A model generated the notes under the pieces. It did no database searches. It worked only from the letters and a program-made list of their open reading frames with translations, and was not told where the DNA came from. The position numbers and the translations under genes were made by a program. From NCBI RefSeq assembly GCF_902705885.1, contig NZ_CACSIP010000021.1, positions 1 to 61,663 of the forward strand: a DNA stretch of 61,663 nt, given 5' to 3'. This DNA is from Mycolicibacterium austroafricanum (GTDB lineage Bacteria; Actinomycetota; Actinomycetes; Mycobacteriales; Mycobacteriaceae). This document shows, piece by piece, positions 37,590 to 46,234 of this stretch (the first letter of the stretch is position 1; every line of letters begins with the position of its first letter).

Positions 37590-38963
37590 GTGGACGTCAC
37601 GATTATCGACACCTCCAGCCTTGGTGACCGCAGTTACCTGGTCAGCAGCGGTTCGACGGGGGTGGTGATCGATCCGCAGCGTGACATCGACCGCGTGCTG
37701 GACCTGGCCCAGCAGCGGGGGGTGCAAATCACCCACGTGCTGGAAACCCACATCCACAACGACTACGTCACCGGCGGATTGGAACTCGCCCGCACGGTGA
37801 GCGCCGAGTACGTGGTGCCCGCCGGTGACCAGGTGGACTACGAACGCCGCCGGGCATGCGACGGGGATGTCATCGACGCCGGGCCGATCCAGTTGGAGGT
37901 GATGCACACTCCCGGTCACACCCACCACCACGTCAGCTATGTGCTGCGCGACATCACCGGTGCCGTGGCCGGAGTGTTTACCGGCGGGTCGATGCTGCAC
38001 GGCACCACCGGGCGCACCGATCTGTTGGGCGCCGAACACACTCACGAGTTGACCCGCGCTCAGTACCATTCGGTGCACCGGCTGGCCGCCGCGCTCCCCG
38101 ATGCCACCTCGGTGTATCCCACCCACGGGTTCGGCAGTTTCTGCTCGGCCACCCCGGGCAGTGGTGATGCCTCGACCATCGCCGAGCAGCGCCTGAGCAA
38201 TCCGGCGCTCACCCAAGACGAGCAGGCCTATGTCGCCGAGCTGCTCGAGGGACTGTCGGCCTATCCCGCGTACTACGCCCACATGGGCGTGATCAACCAG
38301 GCTGGACCGGCTCCGGTGGACCTGTCGTTACCCGAACCGGTCGATCCCGAGGAGGTGCGGCGCCGCATCGACGCGGGCCAGTGGGTAGTTGATCTGCGGA
38401 ACCGCACCGCCTTCGCCGCAGGGCATCTCAGCGGCACGCTCGGGTTCGAACTGTCTGACAGCTTCGTCACCTACTTGGGCTGGCTGCACCGGTGGGGCGA
38501 ACCACTGACCCTCATCGGGGAAACACCCGATCAGATCGCTGAGGCCCGCCGCGAACTGGTCCGCATCGGCGTCGACCACCTCGACGGCGCGGCGACCGGG
38601 GACATCGAGGATCTCCGCGCCGGAACCGAATTGCGCTCCTACCGGGTCGCCGACTTCGCCGACCTCGCCGAAACCCTAGGCAGTGGCCAGGATTTCGTCG
38701 TGCTCGACGTGCGGCAACGCCAAGAGCACGACGCCAGCCGCATCCCCGGCGCGGTCAACATCCCGCTTCACGAACTCGCCGACCACCTTCACGAACTGCC
38801 TGACACCCTGATCTGGGTGCACTGCGGCACCGGGTACCGGGCGTCGATCGCCGCCTCCATCATCGACCGGGCAGGGGGCGCCGTGGTGCTCGTCGATGAC
38901 GAGTACAGCACCGCGGACACCCTGCGCCTCACCTCCACACGACAACCCACCGACTCAACTTGA
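37590..38963 (+). CDS. cstB: CstB-like persulfide dioxygenase-rhodanese fusion
   Basis: In this 457-residue protein, residues 1-230 form a metallo-beta-lactamase domain of ETHE1 type, with H54-I-H56-N-D58 and HTPGH110 as iron ligands. Residues about 265-345 form a rhodanese fold without a catalytic cysteine. Residues about 365-445 form an active rhodanese with Cys412-GTGYRAS. This three-part order is that of Staphylococcus aureus CstB, which converts persulfides to thiosulfate. GTG 37590 is preceded by AGAAGGG; the frame upstream (ATG 37524) runs through the operator and is rejected. Confidence 0.87.
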   Translation: MDVTIIDTSSLGDRSYLVSSGSTGVVIDPQRDIDRVLDLAQQRGVQITHVLETHIHNDYVTGGLELARTVSAEYVVPAGDQVDYERRRACDGDVIDAGPIQLEVMHTPGHTHHHVSYVLRDITGAVAGVFTGGSMLHGTTGRTDLLGAEHTHELTRAQYHSVHRLAAALPDATSVYPTHGFGSFCSATPGSGDASTIAEQRLSNPALTQDEQAYVAELLEGLSAYPAYYAHMGVINQAGPAPVDLSLPEPVDPEEVRRRIDAGQWVVDLRNRTAFAAGHLSGTLGFELSDSFVTYLGWLHRWGEPLTLIGETPDQIAEARRELVRIGVDHLDGAATGDIEDLRAGTELRSYRVADFADLAETLGSGQDFVVLDVRQRQEHDASRIPGAVNIPLHELADHLHELPDTLIWVHCGTGYRASIAASIIDRAGGAVVLVDDEYSTADTLRLTSTRQPTDST

Positions 38964-39544
38964 CCACGGGAGGGCAGAAGCCGCGAAAGGTGATGCAGGA
39001 CTGGGTTGGATGAGGTGCCGGGGCACACAGATCAACCTCAGCAACTCCAATCGAGCGCTGGATAATCGCATAACCGTCCCCAGTCGAGATCGACGCCGCA
39101 GCATTGACGTCAGGGATGCGATCACTCGGCAGGAACAGAAGCGGCATCTAAGTCATGGTGTTTGGGGCTATGTCGTCGGTTTGCGCTCGGATCATCCGGC
39201 GGATACTGCAGCGGGCAGCGGCGAGATCAATGGTTACCTACCCCTGTAACGGAGTGAAGTGCCAACTTTGGCTGGCTGACCAGTGTGGCTGCGGTGATGT
39301 GTCGGTGTCCGGGTGTAGGAGTTACGTTAAGGCATGTTGCTAGTCTGGCGGCTTCGTGTGGTTCTAGTCGGCGGATCGGGAGACTGCGATGGGGTTTGAC
39401 GCCCCACGTGTTGAAGGTGTTGATCGCCTCTCCCTGCTACACCGGCGGGGAACGCGAGGCGACCGAGAAACCTCCGCACACGAAGGGATCGACACCAGGG
39501 CCTTCTAGCGCTGAATCGGCGGGAGGGCGGGGGCCGCCAAGCCT
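38964..39544. other. Intergenic region without a recognised gene
   Basis: About 580 bases. Short open frames on both strands (for example 38929-39147 minus and 39285-39548 plus) lack ribosome-binding sites and protein-like composition. The base composition is less GC-rich than the surrounding genes. It may be a remnant of lost cargo between the sulfur and metal operons, which face each other here. Confidence 0.4.
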
Positions 39545-40138
39545 TTAGAAGGCGAGGCCGCTGACCAGGATGAAGATGCCCAGGGCGATGAGGACGATCG
39601 GAAAGAGGATGTGTTCCCAGCGTTCGAGGACTTCGGCGATCGGCTCGCGGGTGGCGACGAATTTGGCGGCGATGACGAGGACCGCGACGAGCACGAGGAA
39701 GACGACACAGTAGGCCACCACGGCCGCGGGTCGGACGCTGAGGAAGACGGGGACGTAGACGCCGATGTTGTCCCCGCCGTTGGCGAAAGTGACTGCTGCG
39801 ACGGTTAAGACGCCGACGTTCTTGCCCGCGAGCTTCGCGTCGTCGTCATCGCCATCGTTGTCGCGCCAGGCTTGCCATGCCGCCCACAGTCCCAGGGCCA
39901 GGGGTATGAGCCCGAAGTACGGGATGACTGCCGGAGGAAGGAACGCTCCGGCACCCAACGTCACGAGCACGGCCGCGCCCAGGATCCCCGCAAATCCCAG
40001 GTACTGGCCGGCGATGATCCGGGCCGTCGTCCCGCGTTGCCCCGCGCCGCGGGCGAAGAACAGCGAGAGCACGATGATGTCGTCGATGTTGGTGACGATG
40101 AACAGACCGATCGCGGGCAGAACCGACGACAGGATCAT
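39545..40138 (-). CDS. cadD: CadD-family cadmium resistance transporter
   Basis: This 197-residue membrane protein has five to six helices. It opens with AIGLFIVTNIDDIIVLSLFFAR and repeats a similar acidic motif as VTFANGGDNIGVYVPVF, as in CadD. A charged cytoplasmic loop (DNDGDDDD) lies between the halves. Family members give cadmium resistance. The start ATG 40138 overlaps the lspA stop as ATGA, making it the last gene of the cmtR-like/ATPase/lspA/cadD operon. Confidence 0.88.
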   Translation of the reverse strand: MILSSVLPAIGLFIVTNIDDIIVLSLFFARGAGQRGTTARIIAGQYLGFAGILGAAVLVTLGAGAFLPPAVIPYFGLIPLALGLWAAWQAWRDNDGDDDDAKLAGKNVGVLTVAAVTFANGGDNIGVYVPVFLSVRPAAVVAYCVVFLVLVAVLVIAAKFVATREPIAEVLERWEHILFPIVLIALGIFILVSGLAF

Positions 40139-40641
40139 GCGCCCGCCCCCGGGTCTGCGGTGTCGCCTGCGCGCCAACTGGCCACAACGAGGACGGCTGC
40201 GCCGGTGACGACGAAGACGTCAGCGAGGTTGAACGTGGGGAACCACCCGGTGTGCAGGTAGTCGGTGACCAGCCCATCAGGGGCGCGGTCGATCACGTTG
40301 GCCACCGCGCCACCCAGCAGAGCGGCCAGTGCCAGTACGAAGGGCAGCGCGGCGTTGGGGGTGAAGCGGAAGGCGAACACCGCCAATGCGACCACGATCA
40401 CGCCGGTGACGCCGAGCAGGACCGCTGGGGGCAGGGTGTCGCCGAGACTGAATGCCACACCCGGGTTGAAGGCCAGCCGCAGTTGTAGCAGCCCGAGATC
40501 TATTGAGCTGCCGTCGTTCAGCGCGCGGCCCGCCCACGTCTTCGCGCCCAGGTCCAGTCCCGCGACGATGACCGCCGTGGCGACCAGGATGATCCGCGCC
40601 CGAAACACCCTGGTGCCGGTGTCGGTGTGGTCGGCGGTCAC
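40135..40641 (-). CDS. lspA: Lipoprotein signal peptidase (LspA)
   Basis: This 168-residue protein has four membrane helices. The two catalytic aspartates are in VANVIDRAPDGLVTDYL and FPTFNLADVFV, and the LRLAFNPGVAFSL segment is the family's NxGxxF box. It cleaves signal peptides of prolipoproteins. GTG 40641 overlaps the ATPase stop (GTGA), and its own stop overlaps cadD (ATGA). LspA genes are often linked to metal-efflux operons on mobile DNA. Confidence 0.9.
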   Translation of the reverse strand: MTADHTDTGTRVFRARIILVATAVIVAGLDLGAKTWAGRALNDGSSIDLGLLQLRLAFNPGVAFSLGDTLPPAVLLGVTGVIVVALAVFAFRFTPNAALPFVLALAALLGGAVANVIDRAPDGLVTDYLHTGWFPTFNLADVFVVTGAAVLVVASWRAGDTADPGAGA

Positions 40642-42602
40642 GATGGCGCGCTCACCGCCGCCGCACGGGTGCGACTGGCTGGCCGTTCTACCGTCGCGGC
40701 AGCCAGCGGTGTGGTGCGCCCGGCCCGCACACCGTTGGCGATGACCACGATTTCGGCGACTTCGTGGACCAGCACTACCGCGGCCAGCCCGAGCACACCG
40801 AACAGCGCCAACGGCATCAACCCGACGATCAGGCCCAGGGACAGGCCAACGTTTTGCAGCATGATCCGACGCGCCCGCCGCGCATGGCTGAACGCTTGGG
40901 GCAGATGGCGCAGGTCGTCGCCCATCAACGCCACGTCGGCGGTTTCGATGGCCACGTCGGCGCCCATCGCGCCCATCGCGATACCGAGGTCGGCGGCGGC
41001 CAGCGCGGGAGCGTCGTTGACGCCGTCGCCGACCATCGCCGTGGGGCGCTGCGCGCGTAGCTGTTCGATCAGTCGCGCCTTGTCCTCGGGGCGTAGCTCG
41101 GCGTGCACGGCCTCGATCCCGACATCGCGGGCCAACGCGGCTGCGGTGGCTGCGTTGTCGCCGGTGAGCATCGCCACGTGATAGCCGTCGCGGCGCAGTT
41201 GGGCGACGACCTCGGCGGACTCTGGGCGCAGCTCGTCGCGCACCGCAATTGCACCGATGACCTGCCCGTCGTCTTCGACGAGGACGGCGGTGGCCCCGGC
41301 GTGCTGCATCCGCGCCACGTCGCCGGCGAGCAGCCCGGGGTCGAGCCAACCGGGGCGGCCCAGCCGGATGGTGTGACCGTCGCGACGTCCGGTGAGCCCG
41401 GCACCTGTGACGGCCTCGACGTCGGTGGCAGGCATGACGTCGTCGACGGCGGCCAGGATCGCCGCAGCCAGCGGGTGCTCGCTGCGCGCTTCCAAGGCGG
41501 CCGCCAGATCCAGCACCTGCTCGCGCGTCACACCGTTGGTGGTGGCCACGTCGATCACTGCGGGCCGGTTCGCGGTCAGCGTGCCGGTCTTGTCGAGGGC
41601 GACGCCGCGTATCTTGCCCAGCCCTTCCAGCGCCGCGCCGCCCTTGACCAGGGCACCCAGCTTGCTGGCGGCGCCGATGGCGGCCACTACGGTGACCGGC
41701 ACCGAGATCGCCAGCGCACACGGTGATGCGGCGACCAGCACCACCAGGGCACGTTCGATCCAGGTGGCCGGGTCACCGAGCAGGCTGCCGATCACCGCGA
41801 TTAGTGCCGCGGCGATCATCACCCCGGGTACGAGGGGTTGGGCGATGCGGTCGGCCAAGCGTTGGGAGGCGCCCTTGCGGGACTGTTCGGCCTCCACGAT
41901 GCGCACGATGCGGGCCAGCGAGTTGTCCTCGGCAGTGCTGCTTACCTCCACCTCCAGTACCCCGGTGCCGTTGATCGACCCGGCGAACACCTCATCACCG
42001 GGCCCGGCTTCCACGGGAACCGACTCGCCGGTGATGGCCGAGACATCGAGGGCGGTGCGGCCCAGCCCGATGATGCCGTCGGTCGCGACACGCTCACCCG
42101 GCTTGACCAGCATCCGGTCGCCGATCCGCAAATCCGCAGGCGCAACATTCTTTTCCATCCCGTCACGCAGCACGGTGGCCTCGTCGGGCACCAGCGACAG
42201 CAGCGCGCGCAGTCCGCGGCGGGTGCGCGCCACCGAGTACTTCTCTAGCCCCTCGCTGATGGAGAACAGGAAGGCCAGCATCGCGGCCTCACCCACCTCG
42301 CCGAGGATCACCGCGCCCACGGCGGCGATGGTCATCAGCGTGCCGACACCGATCTTGCCCTTGGCCAGCCGCGTGAGCGTGGATGGCACGAAGGTGTAGG
42401 CGCCGACCAGCAGTGCCACCGCTTCGAGTGTGAGGACGACCGGCTCGGCGGCGGCGAGGAATCCGGCGATGAGGGCTGCCAGCAGGAACACCCCGGAGAT
42501 GGCGGCGAACTGCAGTTCCTTGATCTGCCAAAGCCGTTCGGGCTCGTGCTCCTCGTCGTCGCCGCGGGGTTCATCGTTGCCGCAGCCGCAGGCGTCGCTC
42601 AT
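40638..42602 (-). CDS. P1B-type heavy-metal translocating ATPase (SPC subtype)
   Basis: In this 654-residue ATPase, the N-terminus has CGCG, followed by membrane hairpins, actuator TGES (about residue 189), membrane motif AASPCALAIS (about 290), phosphorylation motif DKTGTLT (about 337) and hinge GDGVNDAPAL. The last helices include VHEVAEIVV. SPC in place of CPC and a His-Glu motif near the end define the P1B-4 group (Co, Fe, Zn, Cd in different members; mycobacterial CtpD and CtpJ belong here). ATG 42602 overlaps the CmtR-like stop (ATGA). A truncated paralogue is at 27813-28391. Confidence 0.92.
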   Translation of the reverse strand: MSDACGCGNDEPRGDDEEHEPERLWQIKELQFAAISGVFLLAALIAGFLAAAEPVVLTLEAVALLVGAYTFVPSTLTRLAKGKIGVGTLMTIAAVGAVILGEVGEAAMLAFLFSISEGLEKYSVARTRRGLRALLSLVPDEATVLRDGMEKNVAPADLRIGDRMLVKPGERVATDGIIGLGRTALDVSAITGESVPVEAGPGDEVFAGSINGTGVLEVEVSSTAEDNSLARIVRIVEAEQSRKGASQRLADRIAQPLVPGVMIAAALIAVIGSLLGDPATWIERALVVLVAASPCALAISVPVTVVAAIGAASKLGALVKGGAALEGLGKIRGVALDKTGTLTANRPAVIDVATTNGVTREQVLDLAAALEARSEHPLAAAILAAVDDVMPATDVEAVTGAGLTGRRDGHTIRLGRPGWLDPGLLAGDVARMQHAGATAVLVEDDGQVIGAIAVRDELRPESAEVVAQLRRDGYHVAMLTGDNAATAAALARDVGIEAVHAELRPEDKARLIEQLRAQRPTAMVGDGVNDAPALAAADLGIAMGAMGADVAIETADVALMGDDLRHLPQAFSHARRARRIMLQNVGLSLGLIVGLMPLALFGVLGLAAVVLVHEVAEIVVIANGVRAGRTTPLAAATVERPASRTRAAAVSAPS

Positions 42603-43012
42603 CGGCGACCCTCCTCCGTATCGATGGTCGTGCCCGTGCGGGGGCGGGTTCCGTAGTTGGGACACAGCGCCACCGTGTTACCCGTAGCGGCCAACAGCGT
42701 TTCCGCCGCGGCCAACAGGTCGAGCAGTTCGGGGCGGGTCAGCGAGTAGAACATCTGTCGGCCTTCGGGGCGCCCGATCACCAGGCCGCAGTCCCGCAGA
42801 CACGCCACATGAGCTGAGACGGTGGACTGCGCCAAGCCCAGTTCGCCGATCAGGTCGACGACACGTGCTTCCCCGTCGGCGAGTCGGCGCACGATCGCCA
42901 GCCGGGCGCCGTCGGAGAGGCTGTGGAACAGCGCCACCGCAGCGTCGAGGTTCGAGGAGGTTCCCCCTGAGGTGCTGCCAGCAAGGCACGCGTTCGATTC
43001 ATTCATCGCCAT
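42599..43012 (-). CDS. CmtR-like ArsR-family Cd/Pb sensor
   Basis: In this 137-residue winged-helix repressor, Cys71 and Cys75 (HVACLRDCGLV) and Cys117 (ALCPNYG) correspond in position and spacing to Cys57, Cys61 and Cys102 of Mycobacterium tuberculosis CmtR, its Cd/Pb site. The helix-turn-helix is ELGLAQSTVSAHVACL. The first gene of a four-gene metal operon with four-base overlaps. Translation starts at ATG 43012 or ATG 43006, both inside the palindrome at 43003-43022. Confidence 0.87.
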   Translation of the reverse strand: MAMNESNACLAGSTSGGTSSNLDAAVALFHSLSDGARLAIVRRLADGEARVVDLIGELGLAQSTVSAHVACLRDCGLVIGRPEGRQMFYSLTRPELLDLLAAAETLLAATGNTVALCPNYGTRPRTGTTIDTEEGRR

Positions 43013-43022
43013 ACGGCGATGA
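43003..43022. promoter_or_regulatory. Palindromic operator at the CmtR-like start
   Basis: TCATCGCC (43003-43010) and GGCGATGA (43015-43022) are perfect inverted repeats around ATAC and cover the start codon of the CmtR-like gene. A close variant, sharing ATTCATCGCCA and ATGATAGC, covers the start of the AraC-family gene at 44816. Confidence 0.65.
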
Positions 43023-43029
43023 TAGCCGC

Positions 43030-43998
43030 TTAACAACGATACTTCGAGCCGGGGTCGGATGATCCCGTCCTCTGCGCCTCGTTGGTGGACGCGGTGGCGG
43101 TGGGTGTGAGGGTGCAGCCGCCGCCTGGGGTGAATGGGTAGATCATCTGCTGCAGGTAGCCGTTGGGGTAGTCGGGTTTGGCGGCCATGCCGAGCTGGGT
43201 GGAGTCGAAGCGTCGGGTGGGGTCGTAGGAGTAGGTGCGCAACAAGTGATCCCACACCAGAGTGAACAGGCCGAAGTTGACGTCGCCGATACCGGCCCAT
43301 TTGAGGTGGTGGAAGCGGTGGCCCTCGTTGAGGGCCAGGACGTACTTGGCGGGGCCGATGCGGTAGTCGGCGTTGGAGTGCTGCAGCAGCAGCTGGATCG
43401 CGACGGCCAGGGCCAGCACGGAGGCCACGTCGACCGGTAGCCCGATCAGGATCAGTGGTGCGACGCCAGCGGCCATTTCCACGGTTTGGTGCAGGGGGTG
43501 TTTCATCAGGCCGTTGAGGCCGTAGAAGCGGGTGATGCTGTGATGCACCGCGTGGAATCGCCACAGCACGCCGATCTTGTGGCTGGCCAGGTGCACGACG
43601 GTGATGCCGAGGTCGGCGATCAGAATGGCGGCCAGGACCTGCACGACGAATGGCCAGTTGTGTGGCCACAGCTGCGGCGCGGGAACGACCGCGGCCAGCA
43701 GTGGGATGGCGGCGACGCTGGCCAGGATGAGGGTTTCGTTGACCGCGACGTGGATGCGGTCGCGGGTGGTGTCGGCGCGATCATGGTTCCAGTCGCGGTC
43801 ATACGGAATGATCCGCTCAACCAGAAACGACGTCGCGATCGCGACGACCAGAACGACCAGCAGCCAGTACTTCGGGGCGCCGGCGGCGGTCAGGGCAAGG
43901 GCTGCGCCGTTGAGGCCGATCAGCATGAACGGCACGTAGCCATAACTGGCCACCGCCTGGGCCGCAGTGGTCGTCAATGTCGAAGAAGTCGTACTCAT
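43030..43998 (-). CDS. Sterol desaturase/fatty acid hydroxylase family membrane protein
   Basis: In this 322-residue protein with several membrane helices, the histidine boxes for a di-iron centre are present: HLASH, HAVHH (RFHAVHHSITRFYGLNGLMKH) and, after a further helix, GHRFHHLKW. The family hydroxylates or desaturates lipids. The C-terminal ~45 residues are polar and unlike the family. It ends 18 bases before the CmtR-like start on the same strand and begins downstream of the AraC gene, so co-transcription with either is possible. Confidence 0.85.
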   Translation of the reverse strand: MSTTSSTLTTTAAQAVASYGYVPFMLIGLNGAALALTAAGAPKYWLLVVLVVAIATSFLVERIIPYDRDWNHDRADTTRDRIHVAVNETLILASVAAIPLLAAVVPAPQLWPHNWPFVVQVLAAILIADLGITVVHLASHKIGVLWRFHAVHHSITRFYGLNGLMKHPLHQTVEMAAGVAPLILIGLPVDVASVLALAVAIQLLLQHSNADYRIGPAKYVLALNEGHRFHHLKWAGIGDVNFGLFTLVWDHLLRTYSYDPTRRFDSTQLGMAAKPDYPNGYLQQMIYPFTPGGGCTLTPTATASTNEAQRTGSSDPGSKYRC

Positions 43999-44045
43999 GC
44001 CTTGATCATCACGGTCACCGCCGTGGCGGCGCTTGAACGATTCGG

Positions 44046-44816
44046 CTACCCGCCGCTGTCGAGGTCCCAGGACACGTGCCGACTCAGCATCGAGGGCGCC
44101 AAACCGAACATCTCGCGGGTGGTGCGAGTGAGGTGAGCGCTGTCGGCGAACCCCGCACCGTGCGCGGCGCCGGTCAGATCGTCACCGGCCTGCACCCGGG
44201 TGATCGCGATCTGCAACCGTGACCACAGCACGTAGCGGCGCAGCGGGATGCCGACCTGCTCGGTGAACAGATGCGTCAGCCGGCTCGCCGAGATCCCCAC
44301 CTGCGCAGCCAGTTCCGTACCGCTGACCGGGCCTGCCGCCACGAGGTCGGGCAGCAGCCGCAACGCGTCATCGATCACCGGGTGGCGAGGCGCGACGTCG
44401 TCTCCGGCAGTGGCGGGTGCCAGGTGCGCGATCAGCTCGTCGACTACGGTGGCCAGCGCTCGTCGACCGGTGAAGGCAAGCACTGGGGTGACAGTCCACC
44501 CGGAGCGGACCGCGCGCACGTGCGCGGACCGTCCGGGCGCGGACTCTGGGTCGAGGAACACCATCGCGCCCTCCTCGGCTCCGACCTCGATCCGGTGCGC
44601 TGTGTCGGCGGGCACGACCACCTTCGTGCCTCGGTGTCGCGCGCCGTGCTCATCGAGCACCGTGAAAGCCGTTGTTGCGGCGATGATCTGAACGGCGTGG
44701 TGAGCGTGGGCATCGGTGATGCCGATCGACCCGGTGAAAGCCAGCACCCCCGGGCGCAGCAGCGCCGCCCCACCCCAGCGCGGTTCAACGGTTTGATCAC
44801 CGCCAGACCTATTCAT
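44046..44816 (-). CDS. AraC-family transcriptional regulator
   Basis: This ~256-residue protein has an N-terminal cupin-like ligand domain (residues ~20-95, with HAHHAVQIIAATTAFTVLD) and a C-terminal AraC double helix-turn-helix: GTELAAQVGISASRLTHLFTEQ, then RLQIAITRVQAGDDLTGAAH and GFADSAHLTRTTREMFGLAPSML. The ATG 44816 sits in a palindrome related to the one at the CmtR-like start. It diverges from the methyltransferase-ICMT-like operon, its likely target, and precedes the sterol-desaturase-like gene on its own strand. Confidence 0.85.
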   Translation of the reverse strand: MNRSGGDQTVEPRWGGAALLRPGVLAFTGSIGITDAHAHHAVQIIAATTAFTVLDEHGARHRGTKVVVPADTAHRIEVGAEEGAMVFLDPESAPGRSAHVRAVRSGWTVTPVLAFTGRRALATVVDELIAHLAPATAGDDVAPRHPVIDDALRLLPDLVAAGPVSGTELAAQVGISASRLTHLFTEQVGIPLRRYVLWSRLQIAITRVQAGDDLTGAAHGAGFADSAHLTRTTREMFGLAPSMLSRHVSWDLDSGG

Positions 44817-44832
44817 CGCCACGAAACGATGA
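44813..44832. promoter_or_regulatory. Inverted repeat at the AraC-family gene start
   Basis: TCATCG (44813-44818) and CGATGA (44827-44832) flank an eight-base centre and cover the start codon of the AraC-family gene. The flanks ATTCATCGCCA and ATGATAGC are identical to those of the palindrome at 43003-43022. Confidence 0.5.
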
Positions 44833-44936
44833 TAGCGTTCATATTGATCGCCAGATGACGATGCCACCCATGTAATCCGATGGGTCAGGCACCAGTGGCG
44901 ATTCGGTCTGCTGGGGGAAAGGGGACTGCAGTGTTG

Positions 44937-45563
44937 ATGAATCGGGCCGAGACTGCCTTGATCAATTCTCCGCCTCGGCGGTGGCTGCAACGCTTGTACG
45001 AGGTGCCGGTACTGCTGCGCTTCGGGGGCCGGCTCCTGCCGGGCAGCAGAGCCCTCGAAATCGGCTGCGGATCGGGCTACGGCTCGCAGCTGGTGTTGCA
45101 GCGATTCGGCGCCGAGCGGATCGACGCCCTCGACCTGGACCCGGCGATGATCCGCCGGGCCCGCGGGCGGCTCGCCTCCTATGGTGACCGGGTACACCTG
45201 GTCCACGGCAGCGCCACCGACCTTCGAGCCGCGCTGAACGCCGACGATGGCAGCTACGACGCGGTGTTCGACTTTGGGATCATTCATCACATCCCGGACT
45301 GGCGCGCCGCGGTGGCCGAAGCCGCCCGGGTGCTCGCCCCCGGTGGACGGTTCTACTTCGAGGAAGTCACCGCCCACGCCCTCAACCGTCCCACCTACCG
45401 GAGATTGTTCGACCATCCCACCGACGACCGATTCACCGCCGACCAGTTCCTTCAGGAACTGCGCCGCCACGGCCTGCTCATCCTCGGATCGGTCACCCGC
45501 ATCCAGGGCGATTACCTACTCGGCGTCGCCGCCAAGCCACTCCCTGCGGCCGGTGCTCGATGA
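44937..45563 (+). CDS. Class I SAM-dependent methyltransferase
   Basis: This 208-residue Rossmann methyltransferase has motif I as ALEIGCGSGYGSQLV (about residues 39-53), the acidic loop IDALDLDP, YDAVFDFGIIHHIPDW as motif IV, and the LAPGGRFYFEE segment. The substrate is unknown. ATG 44937 is preceded by GAAAGGGG. Its stop overlaps the next start (ATGA at 45560-45563), so it works with, or beside, the ICMT-like membrane enzyme. A truncated copy of its 3' end lies at 955-1035. Confidence 0.85.
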   Translation: MNRAETALINSPPRRWLQRLYEVPVLLRFGGRLLPGSRALEIGCGSGYGSQLVLQRFGAERIDALDLDPAMIRRARGRLASYGDRVHLVHGSATDLRAALNADDGSYDAVFDFGIIHHIPDWRAAVAEAARVLAPGGRFYFEEVTAHALNRPTYRRLFDHPTDDRFTADQFLQELRRHGLLILGSVTRIQGDYLLGVAAKPLPAAGAR

Positions 45564-46234
45564 TGGCCGCCGCGGCACTGGCCCTGTTCGTGGTCATGAT
45601 GCTGATCCTTGGGGCGCTGCGCACCCTCATTCAGCGCCGCCGCACCGGTGACAGCGGCAACCGGCGCACGCTGTCACCAAGCGGCTCGCTGGGATGGTCG
45701 GCGCTCACCGCCACCGACATCGGCTACCTCACGGTGGGTGTAGGTGGCCCGCTGGCGGCCTGGCTGGGCCTGCCTCCCGTGAGCGCGCTGCAGCACCCTC
45801 CCGTTCAAGTGCTCGGCGTTGTCCTGGCGGTCATGGGCATCCTGGCCGCGTTCGAAGCGCAGATGGCGCTCGGCGCGTCCTGGCGGATCGGGGTCGACGA
45901 CCGGGAACGCACCGCACTGGTCACCACCGGCCTATTCGGCTGGGTGCGCAACCCCATCTTCACCGCGGCGCTCATCGCGTTTCTCGGCCTGGCGCTGATG
46001 GTCCCCAACCTCGTCGCGCTCATCGGCTGGGTCCTCGCCCTGAGCGGCATCCAGACGCAAATACGGCTGATCGAAGAGCCCCACCTGAAACGCGTCCACG
46101 GCGAACCCTACACCCGCTACGCCGCCAGGGTCGGGCGCTTCCTGCCCGGATTGGGGCGCCTCCGCACCGACCGTCGCGACACCACCGAGGTCGACCGCAA
46201 CGATCGCGAAGCAGACGGTGGACAGCATGGGTGA
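45560..46234 (+). CDS. Isoprenylcysteine carboxyl methyltransferase-like membrane protein
   Basis: This 224-residue protein with four to five helices has RNPIFTAALIAFLGLALM, EEPHLKRVHGEPYTRY as the SAM-binding C-terminal signature of ICMT/PEMT. It is nearly the same protein as the one at 1032-1676, with differences scattered through the length, which indicates an old duplication or two related mobile elements rather than a recent copy. It is coupled to the methyltransferase upstream and overlaps the cyclase gene downstream. Confidence 0.82.
   Translation: MMAAAALALFVVMMLILGALRTLIQRRRTGDSGNRRTLSPSGSLGWSALTATDIGYLTVGVGGPLAAWLGLPPVSALQHPPVQVLGVVLAVMGILAAFEAQMALGASWRIGVDDRERTALVTTGLFGWVRNPIFTAALIAFLGLALMVPNLVALIGWVLALSGIQTQIRLIEEPHLKRVHGEPYTRYAARVGRFLPGLGRLRTDRRDTTEVDRNDREADGGQHG

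Noticed and set aside
40642..41721. Upstream extension of the lspA frame to 528 codons
   Set aside because: Only the last 168 codons look like LspA; the rest is an Arg/Gly-rich shadow inside the P1B ATPase gene.
42602..42665. Longer start for the P1B ATPase
   Set aside because: The internal ATG at 42602 overlaps the CmtR-like stop by four bases, matching the other junctions of this operon; the extension lies inside the regulator gene.
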